A stretch of DNA of 64,000 bases from Paenibacillus cremeus. GTDB lineage: Bacteria > Bacillota > Bacilli > Paenibacillales > NBRC-103111. Of the stretch, positions 1 to 9,059 are shown in pieces (the stretch's first letter is position 1; every line of letters begins with the position of its first letter). Under the pieces are notes generated by a model. The model made no database searches and had not been told where the DNA came from. It was given only the letters and a program-made list of their open reading frames with translations. The translations under genes and the position numbers were made by a program. The stretch covers positions 62,001 through 126,000 of the forward strand of contig NZ_VNJI01000014.1 of assembly GCF_007786445.1 (NCBI RefSeq), read 5' to 3'.

Positions 1-926
1 AAAACGGCAAGAACGATACGTACGGCATGATCGTGTCCAAAACGTACAATCAAGGCGCTGCTTCCATGACTACGCGGATGGCGGTTACTCTGGGCGGGCC
101 TAACAAGTGGGCTGTCGATAACGGCAAGTTCATCCCTGAATTTTTGACCAAAGAATATAACGACGTCTTGAAGCTTCTGAAGCGTGCTTACGATGAGAAG
201 CTGATCAACCAGGATTTCGCTGTATTTGACGATGCGGAAGTAGAAAAAGCGTACGACTCCAGCCGTGCAGGTCTGCGGATCGCGGTAGCTCAGAACGCTA
301 AGAGTATGCAAGAGCGTCTGGCGAAAATTACACCGACTGGCGAGTTTGACGTCATGAGCATGACCGGTCCTACTGGCATTCGTATTGCAAGTGAAGCGGG
401 GAACAATGGCTTCTTAGCGATTCCTAAATCGTCGGTTAAAACCGAAGCTGAGCTGAAGAAAGTGCTGACGTTCCTCGACAAAATGATGGACGAGCCGATG
501 TCCACGCTGCAAATGCGCGGTATTGAAGGCAAGCACTTCGTGAAAGTGGACGGCAACAAAACCGAGTACAAAGACTTCAACGACTTCCAACGTCTGGTGA
601 AGCCTTACCGCGACAATCTGCTCAACATCGAAGGCTACAACGTAGCTCCGCTGAAAGACGTGCCAATCGGCGAAAAAGGGACGATGCTGGCCAGAGACGG
701 CGCGAAGTATATCGTGGCGAATCCTGCCCTCACTCTGCCTTCGGCAACCTACTCCGAGCGCGGTAAAGAGCTGGATACCATGATCAACGACGCTCAAACC
801 AAGTTCATTATGGGCAAAATCGACGAGGCGGGCTACCAAGCTGAAATCGACAAATGGCGTAAAGCTGGCGGCGACAAAGTCATCAAAGAATATGAAGACG
901 CGTATGCCAAGCTGAACAAAAAATAA
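1..926 (+). CDS. Extracellular solute-binding lipoprotein of a sugar ABC importer, C-terminal part
   Basis: The reading frame is open from base 3 to the stop at 924-926, so the start, signal peptide and lipobox lie to the left of the window. About 308 residues are visible. The sequence resembles the C-terminal half of the LipO/YtcQ-type binding proteins that work with LplB/LplC permeases: a run ending in EPYSTL-like helices, then an Asp/Lys-rich C-terminal tail typical of these proteins (weak similarity, judged by eye). A matching LplB/LplC permease pair lies at 4763-6631, separated by a BASS transporter and an AraC sensor-regulator, so this is probably its substrate-binding partner. The substrate cannot be read from the sequence; the GH88 and esterase genes nearby point to a plant or uronate-containing oligosaccharide. 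Confidence 0.75.
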   Translation, partial: NGKNDTYGMIVSKTYNQGAASMTTRMAVTLGGPNKWAVDNGKFIPEFLTKEYNDVLKLLKRAYDEKLINQDFAVFDDAEVEKAYDSSRAGLRIAVAQNAKSMQERLAKITPTGEFDVMSMTGPTGIRIASEAGNNGFLAIPKSSVKTEAELKKVLTFLDKMMDEPMSTLQMRGIEGKHFVKVDGNKTEYKDFNDFQRLVKPYRDNLLNIEGYNVAPLKDVPIGEKGTMLARDGAKYIVANPALTLPSATYSERGKELDTMINDAQTKFIMGKIDEAGYQAEIDKWRKAGGDKVIKEYEDAYAKLNKK

Positions 927-938
927 TCGAAAGAATGG

Positions 939-967
939 GAGTAAGGGTACACGTGTACTCTTTACTT
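939..967 (+). terminator. Probable rho-independent terminator
   Basis: Inverted repeat around the 12-bp palindrome GTACACGTGTAC, extended by GTAA and TTTAC arms, followed by a T-rich stretch (TTCCTTTCTTTTTG). It lies 13 bp after the binding-protein stop. Confidence 0.55.
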
Positions 968-1032
968 CCTTTCTTTTTGTGAGATAATGTTAACGTGAAC
1001 AATTCGCAGCAAGAGAAGCGGAGGGACTGGAA

Positions 1033-2010
1033 ATGCTGAACAAGCTTAATAAAACGTTGGAAAAATGGATGCCTCTCTTAACCCCGACCAGTGTCGTTCT
1101 CGGGATGCTGCTGACCGTGTATCTTCGATCTTATTCCAACATCGTTCCATGGATTTTTGCATTCATTACGTTTTCCGGCAGTCTTAGCCTGAACTTTAAA
1201 GATTTGAAACGGGTGCTGACGCATCCGCTGCCGATCTTCGTCTCGCTGCTCATGCTGCATGTGATTATGCCGGCCGCGGCTTGGGGCATCGGGCATATTC
1301 TGTTTCCCGGCGACCCCCACCTGGTGACGGGACTCGTGCTGTTTATGGCTGTGCCAACGGGAATCGTCAGCTTCATGTGGGTATCCCTCTATAAGGGGAA
1401 CATTGCTTTGACGCTGTCGGTCATTTTGATCGATACGCTGCTGTCGCCATTTATCGTGCCGGGTATCATGTCGGTTCTGGTTGGGGCGGATGTGGATATG
1501 GATGTTTGGGGCATGATGAAAGGGCTATTAATCATGGTCGTATTCCCGTCTGTGCTCGGCATGGTGCTGAATCAATGGACGGCCGGCAAAGTAAAGACGG
1601 TATGGGGCCCGCGCCTGGCGCCGTTCTCCAAGCTGTCACTGGCTGTGGTCATCATGATTAACAGCGCCTTCGTTGCGCCATACTTCACAGGCATCAATAT
1701 GAAATTCGTGTGGACTGCGGTGGTGATCGTCCTGATGGCATCGCTCGGTTACTTCGCAGGCTATTATTTATCGAAAGCGTTCGGGTGGGGGCGTGATCTC
1801 GCCGTAACGATGACCTTCAACACCGGCATGCGGAATATTAGCGCCGGGGCGGTTCTTGCGATTGCATACTTCCCGCCGGCGGTTGCGATGCCTGTCATTA
1901 TCGGGATGCTGTTTCAGCAGATGCTCGCCTCGTTCTTCGGATTCTTTTTGTTGGGGGAACGAAAAAAGGCCGCGCCAACCCAGTCGGGAACTCTGACTCG
2001 CGGCGCATAA
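1033..2010 (+). CDS. Bile acid:sodium symporter (BASS) family transporter
   Basis: A 325-residue, very hydrophobic protein with about nine or ten membrane segments. It has the features of the BASS family: a Pro/Gly-rich crossover near residues 105-115 (AVPTGIVSF) and a second repeat with TFNTGMRNIS near residues 260-270, comparable to the GMxN region of these carriers. Family members move organic anions (bile acids, pantoate, pyruvate and others) with sodium; the substrate here is unknown. The ATG is preceded by GCGGAGGGA about 8 bases upstream. It stands alone between two terminators, inside a sugar-use region, so an organic acid product of sugar breakdown is a possible cargo (inference). 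Confidence 0.8.
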   Translation: MLNKLNKTLEKWMPLLTPTSVVLGMLLTVYLRSYSNIVPWIFAFITFSGSLSLNFKDLKRVLTHPLPIFVSLLMLHVIMPAAAWGIGHILFPGDPHLVTGLVLFMAVPTGIVSFMWVSLYKGNIALTLSVILIDTLLSPFIVPGIMSVLVGADVDMDVWGMMKGLLIMVVFPSVLGMVLNQWTAGKVKTVWGPRLAPFSKLSLAVVIMINSAFVAPYFTGINMKFVWTAVVIVLMASLGYFAGYYLSKAFGWGRDLAVTMTFNTGMRNISAGAVLAIAYFPPAVAMPVIIGMLFQQMLASFFGFFLLGERKKAAPTQSGTLTRGA

Positions 2011-2034
2011 ATAGGGATCGTGGAATCGGACGAT

Positions 2035-2070
2035 GAACGATAGACCTGAAAAGGTGCTATCGTTCTTTTT
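2035..2070 (+). terminator. Rho-independent terminator after the BASS gene
   Basis: GAACGATAG (2035-2043) pairs with CTATCGTTC (2057-2065), with an inner CCT/AGG pairing and a GAAA loop, followed by TTTTTC. Confidence 0.8.
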
Positions 2071-2161
2071 CTTTTTCTGTTTTTGGCAAATAATGAAATG
2101 AGTCTTTACGTATGGTATGATGTAAGATGTCACTTTTTGTTGCAGAAAGGGGGTCGCTCGG

Positions 2162-4483
2162 ATGCCTAAGTATTTACAGCGCCTAGTACTGTTTAGTTTG
2201 CTGCTCGGGGCGATTCCCGTGATTGCGATCGGAATTATTTCTTATTACATATCGACCGGAGACATTGAGAATAAAGTTAAGGAAGCCAATATGCAGGTCT
2301 TGCTCCAAACCCAAATGCGGGTCGAGCAGGTGATGAAGACGCTGGAGCTGACGTCCATTCAGTATGTCAACTCAGCGCTGGTCACGTCCACGATTCAGGA
2401 AAAGCTGACAGTAGACGACTTTTCGGTGATTCGCGATTTATCCAAAGGCTTGTACAACCTGCAAACCTTCGCGGGGATTAATGAGGCCTACTTAGTCAGC
2501 TTCGATAAGGATTGGCTGGTCAGCTTCAAAAAGTTCAGTCCGCTGTCGTCGATGCCGCAGGCGGAGACGTTTAAGACGTATGCCAAGCACCCCAACAGCT
2601 TATTTTGGGTGACGTCGGGGGTCAAATCGGACGCAGGTGAGGCCAATCCGGACGAGACCGGCGACATTGTGGCTTCAGCGCCGAAGGATACGACCCGCAT
2701 GGTGTATAAGATCCCTGTCGTGCCCATGACCACCCAGCCGAAAGGGATGCTGGTCGTTGAAATCCAGAATGATCAAATCACGAATTTGCTGTCCCAAAGC
2801 AACCAGCTTGGCGAGAGCTACGTGCTGGACAAGGGCGGCAGCAACTTTCTCTCCGATACCGCGGGAAGCAAATATGCTGAAATTAACCGGATGGTTACGC
2901 AGAGGCTGATCGATGCTTCGGAGCCGACGTCGGGCTTTTTTAACGCGTATGCAGGCGATCGGGAGATGGGGGTCACCTACAGACAATCTCCATACAACGG
3001 TTGGATTTATGTTTCCGTCGTTTCGATCAAAGACATTACGTCGCAGTCGAGAAAAATCGCATGGATTACGTTCTTGCTCTGTACGTTTCTATTTATACTG
3101 GTCGGATTGGGCGCATTCTACGGCAGCCGGAAAATGTATTCGCCGATTAAGCGGCTGTTCGAGTTTACGAAGGAAATCCAGGTCGAAGGGCTGGACAAGC
3201 CTGGGCAGGATGAGTTTGTCTCCATTGAGGAGCGTTTCCGGGCGCTGTTTAGTACGGAAAAGCAGCTTCAGCAGCAGGTGCAGGGGCATTTTGCGCAGCT
3301 GAAGGAGTTTTTTATGCTCAAGCTGTTCACCGGGCAAGTCTCGGGCAGCGACTTCGCCAAACGGGCGGAAATGCTGGGCTTCCCGACCAGCTGGAAACGG
3401 CTTGGCGTGCTGACGCTGAACATCGATACGCTGCAGGGCACACGCTTCCGGGAGCATGACCGCGAGCTGCTGCTGTTTGCGATTCACAATATGGTGGGCG
3501 AGCTGATTCCGCCGCAGCGGCGCTTCAGTCCCGTGCTGCTGGATCAATGCCAAGTCACGCTGCTCACAAGCGACTTGGAGAACGAGACCGAGCTTAAGCA
3601 GGAGTTTTATGAAGCTGCGGAGAGCATCCGCTTCAAGGTGCAGGAGTACCTGAAGCTGTCGGTCAGTATTGGCATCAGCCGGCCGTTTGAGAAGCTCGGC
3701 GACGCGATGCGCGCATATGGCGAAGGGCTTGAGGCGTTGAAGAACCGGATCAGCCTTGGCAACGAGATCATTCTCCATTACGAGGATATCGAGACAGGCA
3801 AGAAGGGGCTGGAAGCCGCTGTCTATACACAGCTGAAGATGCATGAGGATCAGCTGGTCAATGCGATGAAGCTGGGCGATATGGACCGGGTGAATGAGCA
3901 TTTTGATAAGTACATCGCGGCGATCGTCCAGAAAGAAGTGCATACGGGCGATTATCCGGTGCTGATGATTCAGCTGATCTCCAAAATTCTGCAGCTGGTG
4001 CAGGAGCAGGGCGGACGGGTCAAGACCGTGCTTGGCGGACGAGCGACGATCGATCATTTTCTCAAGCTCGGTACGATGGAGGATATCGTCGCGTGGTTCC
4101 GGGCGGATTTGTTCGAGCCGGTGCATAAGTTCCTGAACAGCCAAGCGGAGTCGCAATATATCGACATTGCCGGCCAAATGGTCAAGCTGATTCACGAGCG
4201 CTTTGATCAAGACTTCTCACTGGAGTCTTGTGCGCAGGCTTTGAGCTTCCATCCGGTTTATTTGAGCCGGGTGTTCAAGAAGGAGATGGGCATCAACTTC
4301 AGCGAGTATTTGGCGGACTACCGGATGACGATGGCCAAGACGTGGCTGGAGAGCACGAATTGGAAAATCTCCGAAATTGCGGAGAAGCTTAGCTACACGA
4401 ATACGACGGCGTTCATCCGCACCTTTCGGAAAATCGTCGGCACGACCCCCGGTCAATATCGGGAGGAGCATAATAAAGATTAA
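2162..4483 (+). CDS. Membrane-bound AraC-family sensor/transcriptional regulator
   Basis: A 773-residue regulator of the YesS-like type found next to sugar importers in Paenibacillaceae. Residues about 8-28 form a first membrane helix, about 30-290 an extracellular sensor domain, and about 297-318 a second helix. A cytoplasmic linker follows, then a C-terminal AraC helix-turn-helix domain in the last ~105 residues (PVYLSRVFKKEMG and the second-helix region ending in TPGQYREE). The ATG follows AGAAAGGGGGTC. It should sense an extracellular sugar directly and activate nearby genes; the permease pair downstream at 4763-6631 is the likely target. Family assignment is strong; target and ligand are inferred from neighbourhood. 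Confidence 0.88.
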   Translation: MPKYLQRLVLFSLLLGAIPVIAIGIISYYISTGDIENKVKEANMQVLLQTQMRVEQVMKTLELTSIQYVNSALVTSTIQEKLTVDDFSVIRDLSKGLYNLQTFAGINEAYLVSFDKDWLVSFKKFSPLSSMPQAETFKTYAKHPNSLFWVTSGVKSDAGEANPDETGDIVASAPKDTTRMVYKIPVVPMTTQPKGMLVVEIQNDQITNLLSQSNQLGESYVLDKGGSNFLSDTAGSKYAEINRMVTQRLIDASEPTSGFFNAYAGDREMGVTYRQSPYNGWIYVSVVSIKDITSQSRKIAWITFLLCTFLFILVGLGAFYGSRKMYSPIKRLFEFTKEIQVEGLDKPGQDEFVSIEERFRALFSTEKQLQQQVQGHFAQLKEFFMLKLFTGQVSGSDFAKRAEMLGFPTSWKRLGVLTLNIDTLQGTRFREHDRELLLFAIHNMVGELIPPQRRFSPVLLDQCQVTLLTSDLENETELKQEFYEAAESIRFKVQEYLKLSVSIGISRPFEKLGDAMRAYGEGLEALKNRISLGNEIILHYEDIETGKKGLEAAVYTQLKMHEDQLVNAMKLGDMDRVNEHFDKYIAAIVQKEVHTGDYPVLMIQLISKILQLVQEQGGRVKTVLGGRATIDHFLKLGTMEDIVAWFRADLFEPVHKFLNSQAESQYIDIAGQMVKLIHERFDQDFSLESCAQALSFHPVYLSRVFKKEMGINFSEYLADYRMTMAKTWLESTNWKISEIAEKLSYTNTTAFIRTFRKIVGTTPGQYREEHNKD

Positions 4484-4498
4484 ATCAGACTTATTCGA

Positions 4499-4557
4499 GC
4501 AGACCCCACCAGAACCCATTTTTCGACAATGGCTTCTGGAGGCGGTCTGCTTTTTTT
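4499..4557 (+). terminator. Strong rho-independent terminator
   Basis: GCAGACC (4499-4505) pairs with GGTCTGC (4544-4550), continued by CCAGAA/TTCTGG, and is followed by seven T residues. It separates the regulator from the permease operon. The next 205 bp before the permease start hold no clear gene; a palindromic AAGCGCTT sits at about 4580. Confidence 0.85.
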
Positions 4558-4762
4558 AACATGCTACGATTTAGGTTAAAAAGCGCTTATTATCGCTGTA
4601 GTTCCGCATTCCTAGCCGAGGATAACCGCAATAAGTTGAATTCGGGTTATAGCATGTTACAGCTCTTTGATGAATAATAAAGTTAACAAAGTTGGTTAAC
4701 GGCTCGCACACTTCGATCAAGTGGCCGCCGTCCCATGAAAGAAGAGAGGGTTGTGACAGCTT

Positions 4763-5734
4763 ATGAGAACGCATTCCAATGTGGAAATGAACTTGAGTAA
4801 AGCGAAGCCAAAGGCTGGAATTTTGAAGCGGGAAGGTCTTGTCAGAGACATGATCCGTGACCGGTGGCTGTACTTGATGGTGCTTCCGGGTGTGCTATAT
4901 TTTCTAATTTTCAAATATGTTCCGATGTACGGGCTGACGATGGCCTTCCAGGACTATAAACCGCATATCGGGATGATGGACAGCCCTTGGGTAGGTCTCA
5001 AGCACTTCCAGCGGTTCTTCGGTGAGGATCAATTCTGGCAGCTGCTGCGGAACACCGCGCTTCTCGCTGTGTATAACATGGTTTTCTTCTTTCCACTGCC
5101 GATCGTGCTGGCGCTGATGATGAACGAGGTGCGACGTGAGCGATTCAAACGGTTTGTACAGACACTGGTTTATATACCGCACTTTGTTTCCTGGGTTGTC
5201 GTTGTCGGTATCTTCTACATGCTGTTCACGACCGAAGGCGGCGCAGTCAACGAGCTTTTGTTTGCGCTTACAGGAAATAAAGTTCAATTCTTGCTTGAGC
5301 CGGGCTGGTTCCGGACAATGATCATCTCGCAGTCGATCTGGAAAGAGGTAGGCTGGGGTACGGTTATTTTCCTCGCGGCCTTGTCCGGTGTGGATCTTCA
5401 ATTATACGAAGCGGCGCGGATGGATGGAGCTAACCGCTGGAGACAGCTGTGGCACATTACGCTGCCGGCGATTCGAAGCACGATTGTTATTTTGCTTATT
5501 CTCCGTTTGGGTACCTTCTTGGATTCCGGCTTCGAGCACATCTACCTGATGCTTGCTCCGACGAACCGTGAGGTAGGCGAAGTGTTCGATACGTACGTGT
5601 ATGTCAAAGGCTTGACTCAAGCGCAGTACAGCTACAGCGCCGCGGTAGGGATGTTCAAATCCGTCGTTGGTCTGGTGCTCGTACTCGGTTCGAACTGGCT
5701 GGCAAAACGTTTTGGTCAAGAAGGCGTTTATTAA
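4763..5734 (+). CDS. Sugar ABC importer permease, LplB type
   Basis: A 323-residue inner-membrane permease with six predicted helices and the permease EAA loop (EAARMDGANRW), which contacts the ATPase. The N-terminal YVPMYGLTMAFQDY region is typical of LplB-like CUT1 permeases. It pairs with the LplC-type permease 24 bp downstream; together they form the channel of an importer whose binding protein is probably the truncated gene at the left edge. No ATPase gene accompanies it, so a shared MsmX-like ATPase is likely. The SD is weak (GAGAGGG, about 12 bases upstream); an internal ATG at 4790 is an alternative start. Confidence 0.88.
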   Translation: MRTHSNVEMNLSKAKPKAGILKREGLVRDMIRDRWLYLMVLPGVLYFLIFKYVPMYGLTMAFQDYKPHIGMMDSPWVGLKHFQRFFGEDQFWQLLRNTALLAVYNMVFFFPLPIVLALMMNEVRRERFKRFVQTLVYIPHFVSWVVVVGIFYMLFTTEGGAVNELLFALTGNKVQFLLEPGWFRTMIISQSIWKEVGWGTVIFLAALSGVDLQLYEAARMDGANRWRQLWHITLPAIRSTIVILLILRLGTFLDSGFEHIYLMLAPTNREVGEVFDTYVYVKGLTQAQYSYSAAVGMFKSVVGLVLVLGSNWLAKRFGQEGVY

Positions 5735-5758
5735 TTCCATGGAGGAGGTCGAAGGGCC

Positions 5759-6631
5759 GTGCAACAAGATAATACACTTGGCAATAAAATCATCGACGGA
5801 TTGAATTATGTGCTGCTGACGCTCATTGGGGTCATTACGGTCGTTCCGTTTATCTATATTCTTGCGGTGTCGTTTACCGCTCCGCATATCGTGGCGCAAG
5901 GGGGCTTCATTCTTTATCCGAAGGAATTCTCACTGGCTGCATACAAATATATTTTATCGACCAGCGCACTGACACATAGTATGGGGGTTTCGATTTATAT
6001 TACCGTGCTCGGTACGGCAATTAACTTGCTTCTCACTTCTCTGATGGCCTATCCGCTGGCTAAAACCACCTTCCGCGGCCGCAACGTCATTCTGCTGGGG
6101 GTTGTGTTTACGATGCTGTTCAGCGGCGGCTTGATTCCTACGTATTTCGTAGTCAAAGCGCTTCACCTGACCAACTCCCTGTGGTCCTTGATGATTCCAA
6201 GTGCAATCAGTGCGTTTAACTTGATTGTCCTGAAAAACTTCTTTCAGCAAATTCCTGACGGCCTCGAAGATTCCGCTAAGATCGACGGCTGTAACGACGT
6301 AGGCGTGCTGTTCAAAATCGTGCTTCCACTGTCGATGCCGGCGCTGGCGACCTTCGGCTTGTTCTATGCGGTCGGCCACTGGAACCAATATTTTAACGCG
6401 ATTATGTATATCAACGACAATACGAAATGGCCGGTTCAAGTCTTGCTCCGCGAGATCGTTATTAATGCGCAGAGCCGGATCGGAGATACCGGATTTGATG
6501 AATCGGAAATCCAGCCGCTGACCATCAAGATGGCTGCCATCGTGTTCGCTACTATTCCAATTTTGCTTGTTTATCCGTTCTTGCAAAAGCATTTTGCCAA
6601 AGGTGTTATGTTAGGTTCGGTTAAAGGCTAA
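5759..6631 (+). CDS. Sugar ABC importer permease, LplC/YtcP type
   Basis: A 290-residue permease with six predicted helices and an EAA-like loop (EDSAKIDGCNDVGVLFKIVLP). The start is GTG, chosen because GGAGGAGG lies at 5741-5748, about 10 bases upstream. The C terminus KHFAKGVMLGSVKG matches the usual end of this family. It follows the LplB-type permease by 24 bp and precedes the hydrolase by 26 bp, so the three are probably co-transcribed. Confidence 0.88.
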   Translation: MQQDNTLGNKIIDGLNYVLLTLIGVITVVPFIYILAVSFTAPHIVAQGGFILYPKEFSLAAYKYILSTSALTHSMGVSIYITVLGTAINLLLTSLMAYPLAKTTFRGRNVILLGVVFTMLFSGGLIPTYFVVKALHLTNSLWSLMIPSAISAFNLIVLKNFFQQIPDGLEDSAKIDGCNDVGVLFKIVLPLSMPALATFGLFYAVGHWNQYFNAIMYINDNTKWPVQVLLREIVINAQSRIGDTGFDESEIQPLTIKMAAIVFATIPILLVYPFLQKHFAKGVMLGSVKG

Positions 6632-6657
6632 CAACGGAGAAACGGGGGCTGAACGGC

Positions 6658-7719
6658 GTGGGCAATGAGGTGGCACTTCAAAGCAATCCGATCGATGCGT
6701 TTATGCAGCGTATGTATGACAACACCCTCGGCAGGCGGGGAAGCAGCGCCCCGGTAATGGACCACCCGGATGGCTGGGAGGTGTACTTAAGCCGTCAGCG
6801 TCAAAAGCTCTCGGAGCTGCTCCGTCTTCCGGAAGCGCAGGCGGCAACCGAGCCTCTCGCCCCCGGGCTTCTCGAGCAGCACAATTGCGGCAGTTACACC
6901 CGTGAGCGGGTTACCTTTAATACGGGCTTCGGCCTTACGATGACCGCCTATGTTCTCTTGCCCAAGGGACCGAGCAAGCCTCGTGCGGCCGTCATCGCTT
7001 TGCATGGGCACGGCTATGGCAGCCGGGAAATCGTCGGGCTGACGCCGGATGGGCGAGATAACGCTGAGGCGCCGACCCTACACCGCAACTTCGCCGTTTC
7101 GTTGGTGGAGAAGGGCTTCGTCGTGATCGCTCCGGAGCTGCTCGGTTTTGGAGACCGCAGGCTGCAGGAGGATCAGGAGAAGGAGCTGAAGATGAGCTCC
7201 TGCCTGCATATGGCTACGTCGCTGCTGCAGATGGGGCAGAGCCTAGCGGGAATTCGCGTGTTCGAGGTGATGCGGACCGTGGATTACGCTATGACTCGCC
7301 CTGAGATCGAAGGCAGCCGGATCGGCTGTATGGGAATGTCGGGCGGCGGCATGATCGCAGCGCTAAGCGCGGCGGTGGACAAGCGCATCATCGCTACGGT
7401 GCTTAGCGGATATGCATGTACGTTCGCCGACAGCATCCTGAGCCGGCCGCATTGCTTGGACAATTACGTGCCCGGCATGCTGGAGCTCGGAGAAATGCCG
7501 GATACGCTGCGATTGATCGCGCCGCGGAAGCTGTTTGTGGAGTCGGGTACGGAGGATGCCGTCTTCCCGATTGACGGCGCACGCAAAGCGATGGACCAGC
7601 TCAAGCGGCATTATACTGCGATGTGGGTTCCGTCGCATTTTCAAGCGGATATCTTTGAAGGCAAGCATGAGGTTTCGGGGCGTCGGGCGTATGCTTGGAT
7701 GGCCGAACAGCTGCTGTAA
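6658..7719 (+). CDS. Alpha/beta hydrolase, dienelactone hydrolase/acetylesterase-like
   Basis: A 353-residue cytoplasmic protein (no signal peptide) with an alpha/beta hydrolase fold. The oxyanion region ALHGHGYGS is near residues 118-126. The catalytic triad is visible as Ser228 in GMSGGG, Asp300 in TEDAVFP and His337 in GKHEVSG. This pattern fits the large hydrolases related to carbohydrate esterases and dienelactone hydrolases (Abhydrolase_7-like). Starting at a GTG behind an ACGGAGAAACGGGGG region, it closely follows two sugar permeases, so removal of an ester group such as acetyl from imported oligosaccharides is a reasonable guess, not proven. Confidence 0.78.
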   Translation: MGNEVALQSNPIDAFMQRMYDNTLGRRGSSAPVMDHPDGWEVYLSRQRQKLSELLRLPEAQAATEPLAPGLLEQHNCGSYTRERVTFNTGFGLTMTAYVLLPKGPSKPRAAVIALHGHGYGSREIVGLTPDGRDNAEAPTLHRNFAVSLVEKGFVVIAPELLGFGDRRLQEDQEKELKMSSCLHMATSLLQMGQSLAGIRVFEVMRTVDYAMTRPEIEGSRIGCMGMSGGGMIAALSAAVDKRIIATVLSGYACTFADSILSRPHCLDNYVPGMLELGEMPDTLRLIAPRKLFVESGTEDAVFPIDGARKAMDQLKRHYTAMWVPSHFQADIFEGKHEVSGRRAYAWMAEQLL

Positions 7720-7730
7720 TGGTGTGAAAA

Positions 7731-7769
7731 AAAAGACTCCGTGAGGATTTAGTCCTCACGGAGTCTTTT
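7731..7769. terminator. Bidirectional terminator between convergent genes
   Basis: A perfect 17-bp stem (7731-7747 with 7753-7769) and a 5-base TTTAG loop, with A-run and T-run at the ends, so it can stop transcripts from both the hydrolase and the GH88 gene. Confidence 0.93.
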
Positions 7770-7776
7770 GGCTAAT

Positions 7777-8889
7777 TTAGAAGATGCTGTTTTTCCAACC
7801 GCTCAGCTTGGCGATCGCTTCGACATAGTAGTAATCGCCATAAATGAGCGATACGTCGATGTTGGAATTCGCCGGCTTATGGCCTGTGCCGTGCAGCAAT
7901 ATCGCTTCATGCTCCGGCTGATCCCACGTTGCGTAGTTCTCGGTCAGCGACTTCAAGATGCGCTTCGCCGCGTCGGTATAGAAGCGGGCTTCTGCAGCCG
8001 GCACGTGGCGTGCGATCTCGAGCAGGCCGGAGGCGGTGATCGCCGCAGCCGAGCTGTCGCGAGGCTCGCCTTCCAGCTGCTCCACGCGGAAGTCCCAATG
8101 CGGGACATGATCTTCCGGCAGCGAAGCGAGGAAGAAATGCGCGATGCGCTGAGCTGCTTCCAGATACTTTTTGTCGCCGGTATATTTGTACGTATTGGCA
8201 AAGCCGTATACGGCCCAGGATGTACCGCGGCTCCAGGCCGATTTCGGGCCGTAGCCTTGGCCGCCGAGCGATTCGATCGCTTCGCCGGTCTCCGGGTTGA
8301 AGCTGACGATATGATTGACCGATCCGTCCGGGCGGACAAATTGCTTCAGCGCGGTATTCGCGTGAGCGATGGCAATATGCTTGAAGCGCGGGTCGCCGGA
8401 TTCTTCGCTGGCCCAGAACAGCAGGGAGAGGTTCATCATGCAGTCGATGATCGCCCAGCCGATGTGGTTATGGTTCCAGGCGCGGATGAATTGGCCCGCG
8501 AGGTTAAAGCGGCCGGTCAAGAAATTGGCCGCTTCCATTCCGCGGCGGCGTCCGTCGGTATCGCCGGTTAGCTTGTATTTGATGACAGCCGTAGGCAGGA
8601 ATTGAAAGCCAACGTCATGATGCAGTTCCTCTGTTGCCTTGATGAACCACTGCTCGATTTCCTCGTCCCAGCGCCAGGCCGCCTCTTTGTAATGGTCTTT
8701 GCCCGTCACATCGTGCATCACCCAAAGCAGCCCCGGCCAAAAACCGGACGTCCACCAGTCGCTCGACATGTCGTCGTACTTTCCATCCGCCTTCGCCACA
8801 TGAGGGGACTTGTTTCCAATTTGCTCGATCATGCGGTCTACCTTGGGCTGCAGGCGTTCAAGCACCTTCGCAATATAAGCTTGATCCAT
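7777..8889 (-). CDS. GH88 unsaturated glucuronyl hydrolase
   Basis: A 370-residue protein of the GH88 family, close to its usual length, with the (alpha/alpha)6 fold signatures: WTSGFWPG near residue 46-53, HHDVGF, WSRGTSWAVYG and RDSSAAAI. Asp92 (HHDVGF) and Asp149 (WAIIDC) correspond to the two catalytic aspartates of Bacillus UGL (Asp88/Asp149). Such enzymes hydrate the unsaturated uronate left by polysaccharide lyases on glycosaminoglycan, xanthan, gellan or ulvan fragments. There is no signal peptide, so it acts in the cytoplasm on imported oligosaccharides. The ATG follows AAGGAGGAAG. It fits a lyase acting elsewhere in the same system, possibly the unassigned gene at 27093. Confidence 0.93.
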   Translation of the reverse strand: MDQAYIAKVLERLQPKVDRMIEQIGNKSPHVAKADGKYDDMSSDWWTSGFWPGLLWVMHDVTGKDHYKEAAWRWDEEIEQWFIKATEELHHDVGFQFLPTAVIKYKLTGDTDGRRRGMEAANFLTGRFNLAGQFIRAWNHNHIGWAIIDCMMNLSLLFWASEESGDPRFKHIAIAHANTALKQFVRPDGSVNHIVSFNPETGEAIESLGGQGYGPKSAWSRGTSWAVYGFANTYKYTGDKKYLEAAQRIAHFFLASLPEDHVPHWDFRVEQLEGEPRDSSAAAITASGLLEIARHVPAAEARFYTDAAKRILKSLTENYATWDQPEHEAILLHGTGHKPANSNIDVSLIYGDYYYVEAIAKLSGWKNSIF

Positions 8890-8946
8890 TCTGATCTTCC
8901 TCCTTCAATGGGTCATCATTGAGTAGTTTTGAATTCTCGTAGCTCT

Positions 8947-8985
8947 ACTATATCATTTAAACGCTTAAATTGAAACGTTTAAATT
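8947..8985 (-). promoter_or_regulatory. Candidate promoter with two LacI-type operator half-palindromes
   Basis: Upstream of the GH88 gene. Two similar elements lie side by side: ATTTAAACGCTTAAAT (8955-8970) and one centred on the palindrome AAACGTTT (8973-8980). On the minus strand TATAGT (8952-8947) can serve as -10, with a weak -35 TTTCAA 17 bp upstream inside the second element. The central CG in an AT-rich palindrome is the LacI/CcpA family style, so repression by a sugar-responsive LacI-type protein is likely. Confidence 0.5.
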
Positions 8986-9018
8986 ATTAAAACGGGAGGG
9001 GTGGAGCCACTTAAAGCA

Positions 9019-9048
9019 CAAAACCCTCCAGCAGCTAACTGAAGGGTT
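9019..9048 (-). terminator. Weak terminator after the mutarotase gene
   Basis: On the minus strand AACCCTTCAG pairs with CTGGAGGGTT (one G-T pair) around a 7-base loop, followed by only TTTTG. Confidence 0.5.
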
Positions 9049-9059
9049 CTAGTCATTCT

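Noticed and set aside
3089-4210. 373-codon open frame on the minus strand
   Set aside because: It lies inside the AraC sensor-regulator gene and is the usual antisense shadow of a GC-rich gene; its translation is His/Leu/Arg-rich without domain features.
4578-4592. Cre box near AAGCGCTT upstream of the first permease operon
   Set aside because: Too many mismatches to the cre consensus on either side of the CG core; only the central palindrome fits.
7768-8571. 267-codon plus-strand frame over the GH88 gene
   Set aside because: GH88 on the minus strand has catalytic Asp residues and a ribosome site; the plus-strand frame has neither.
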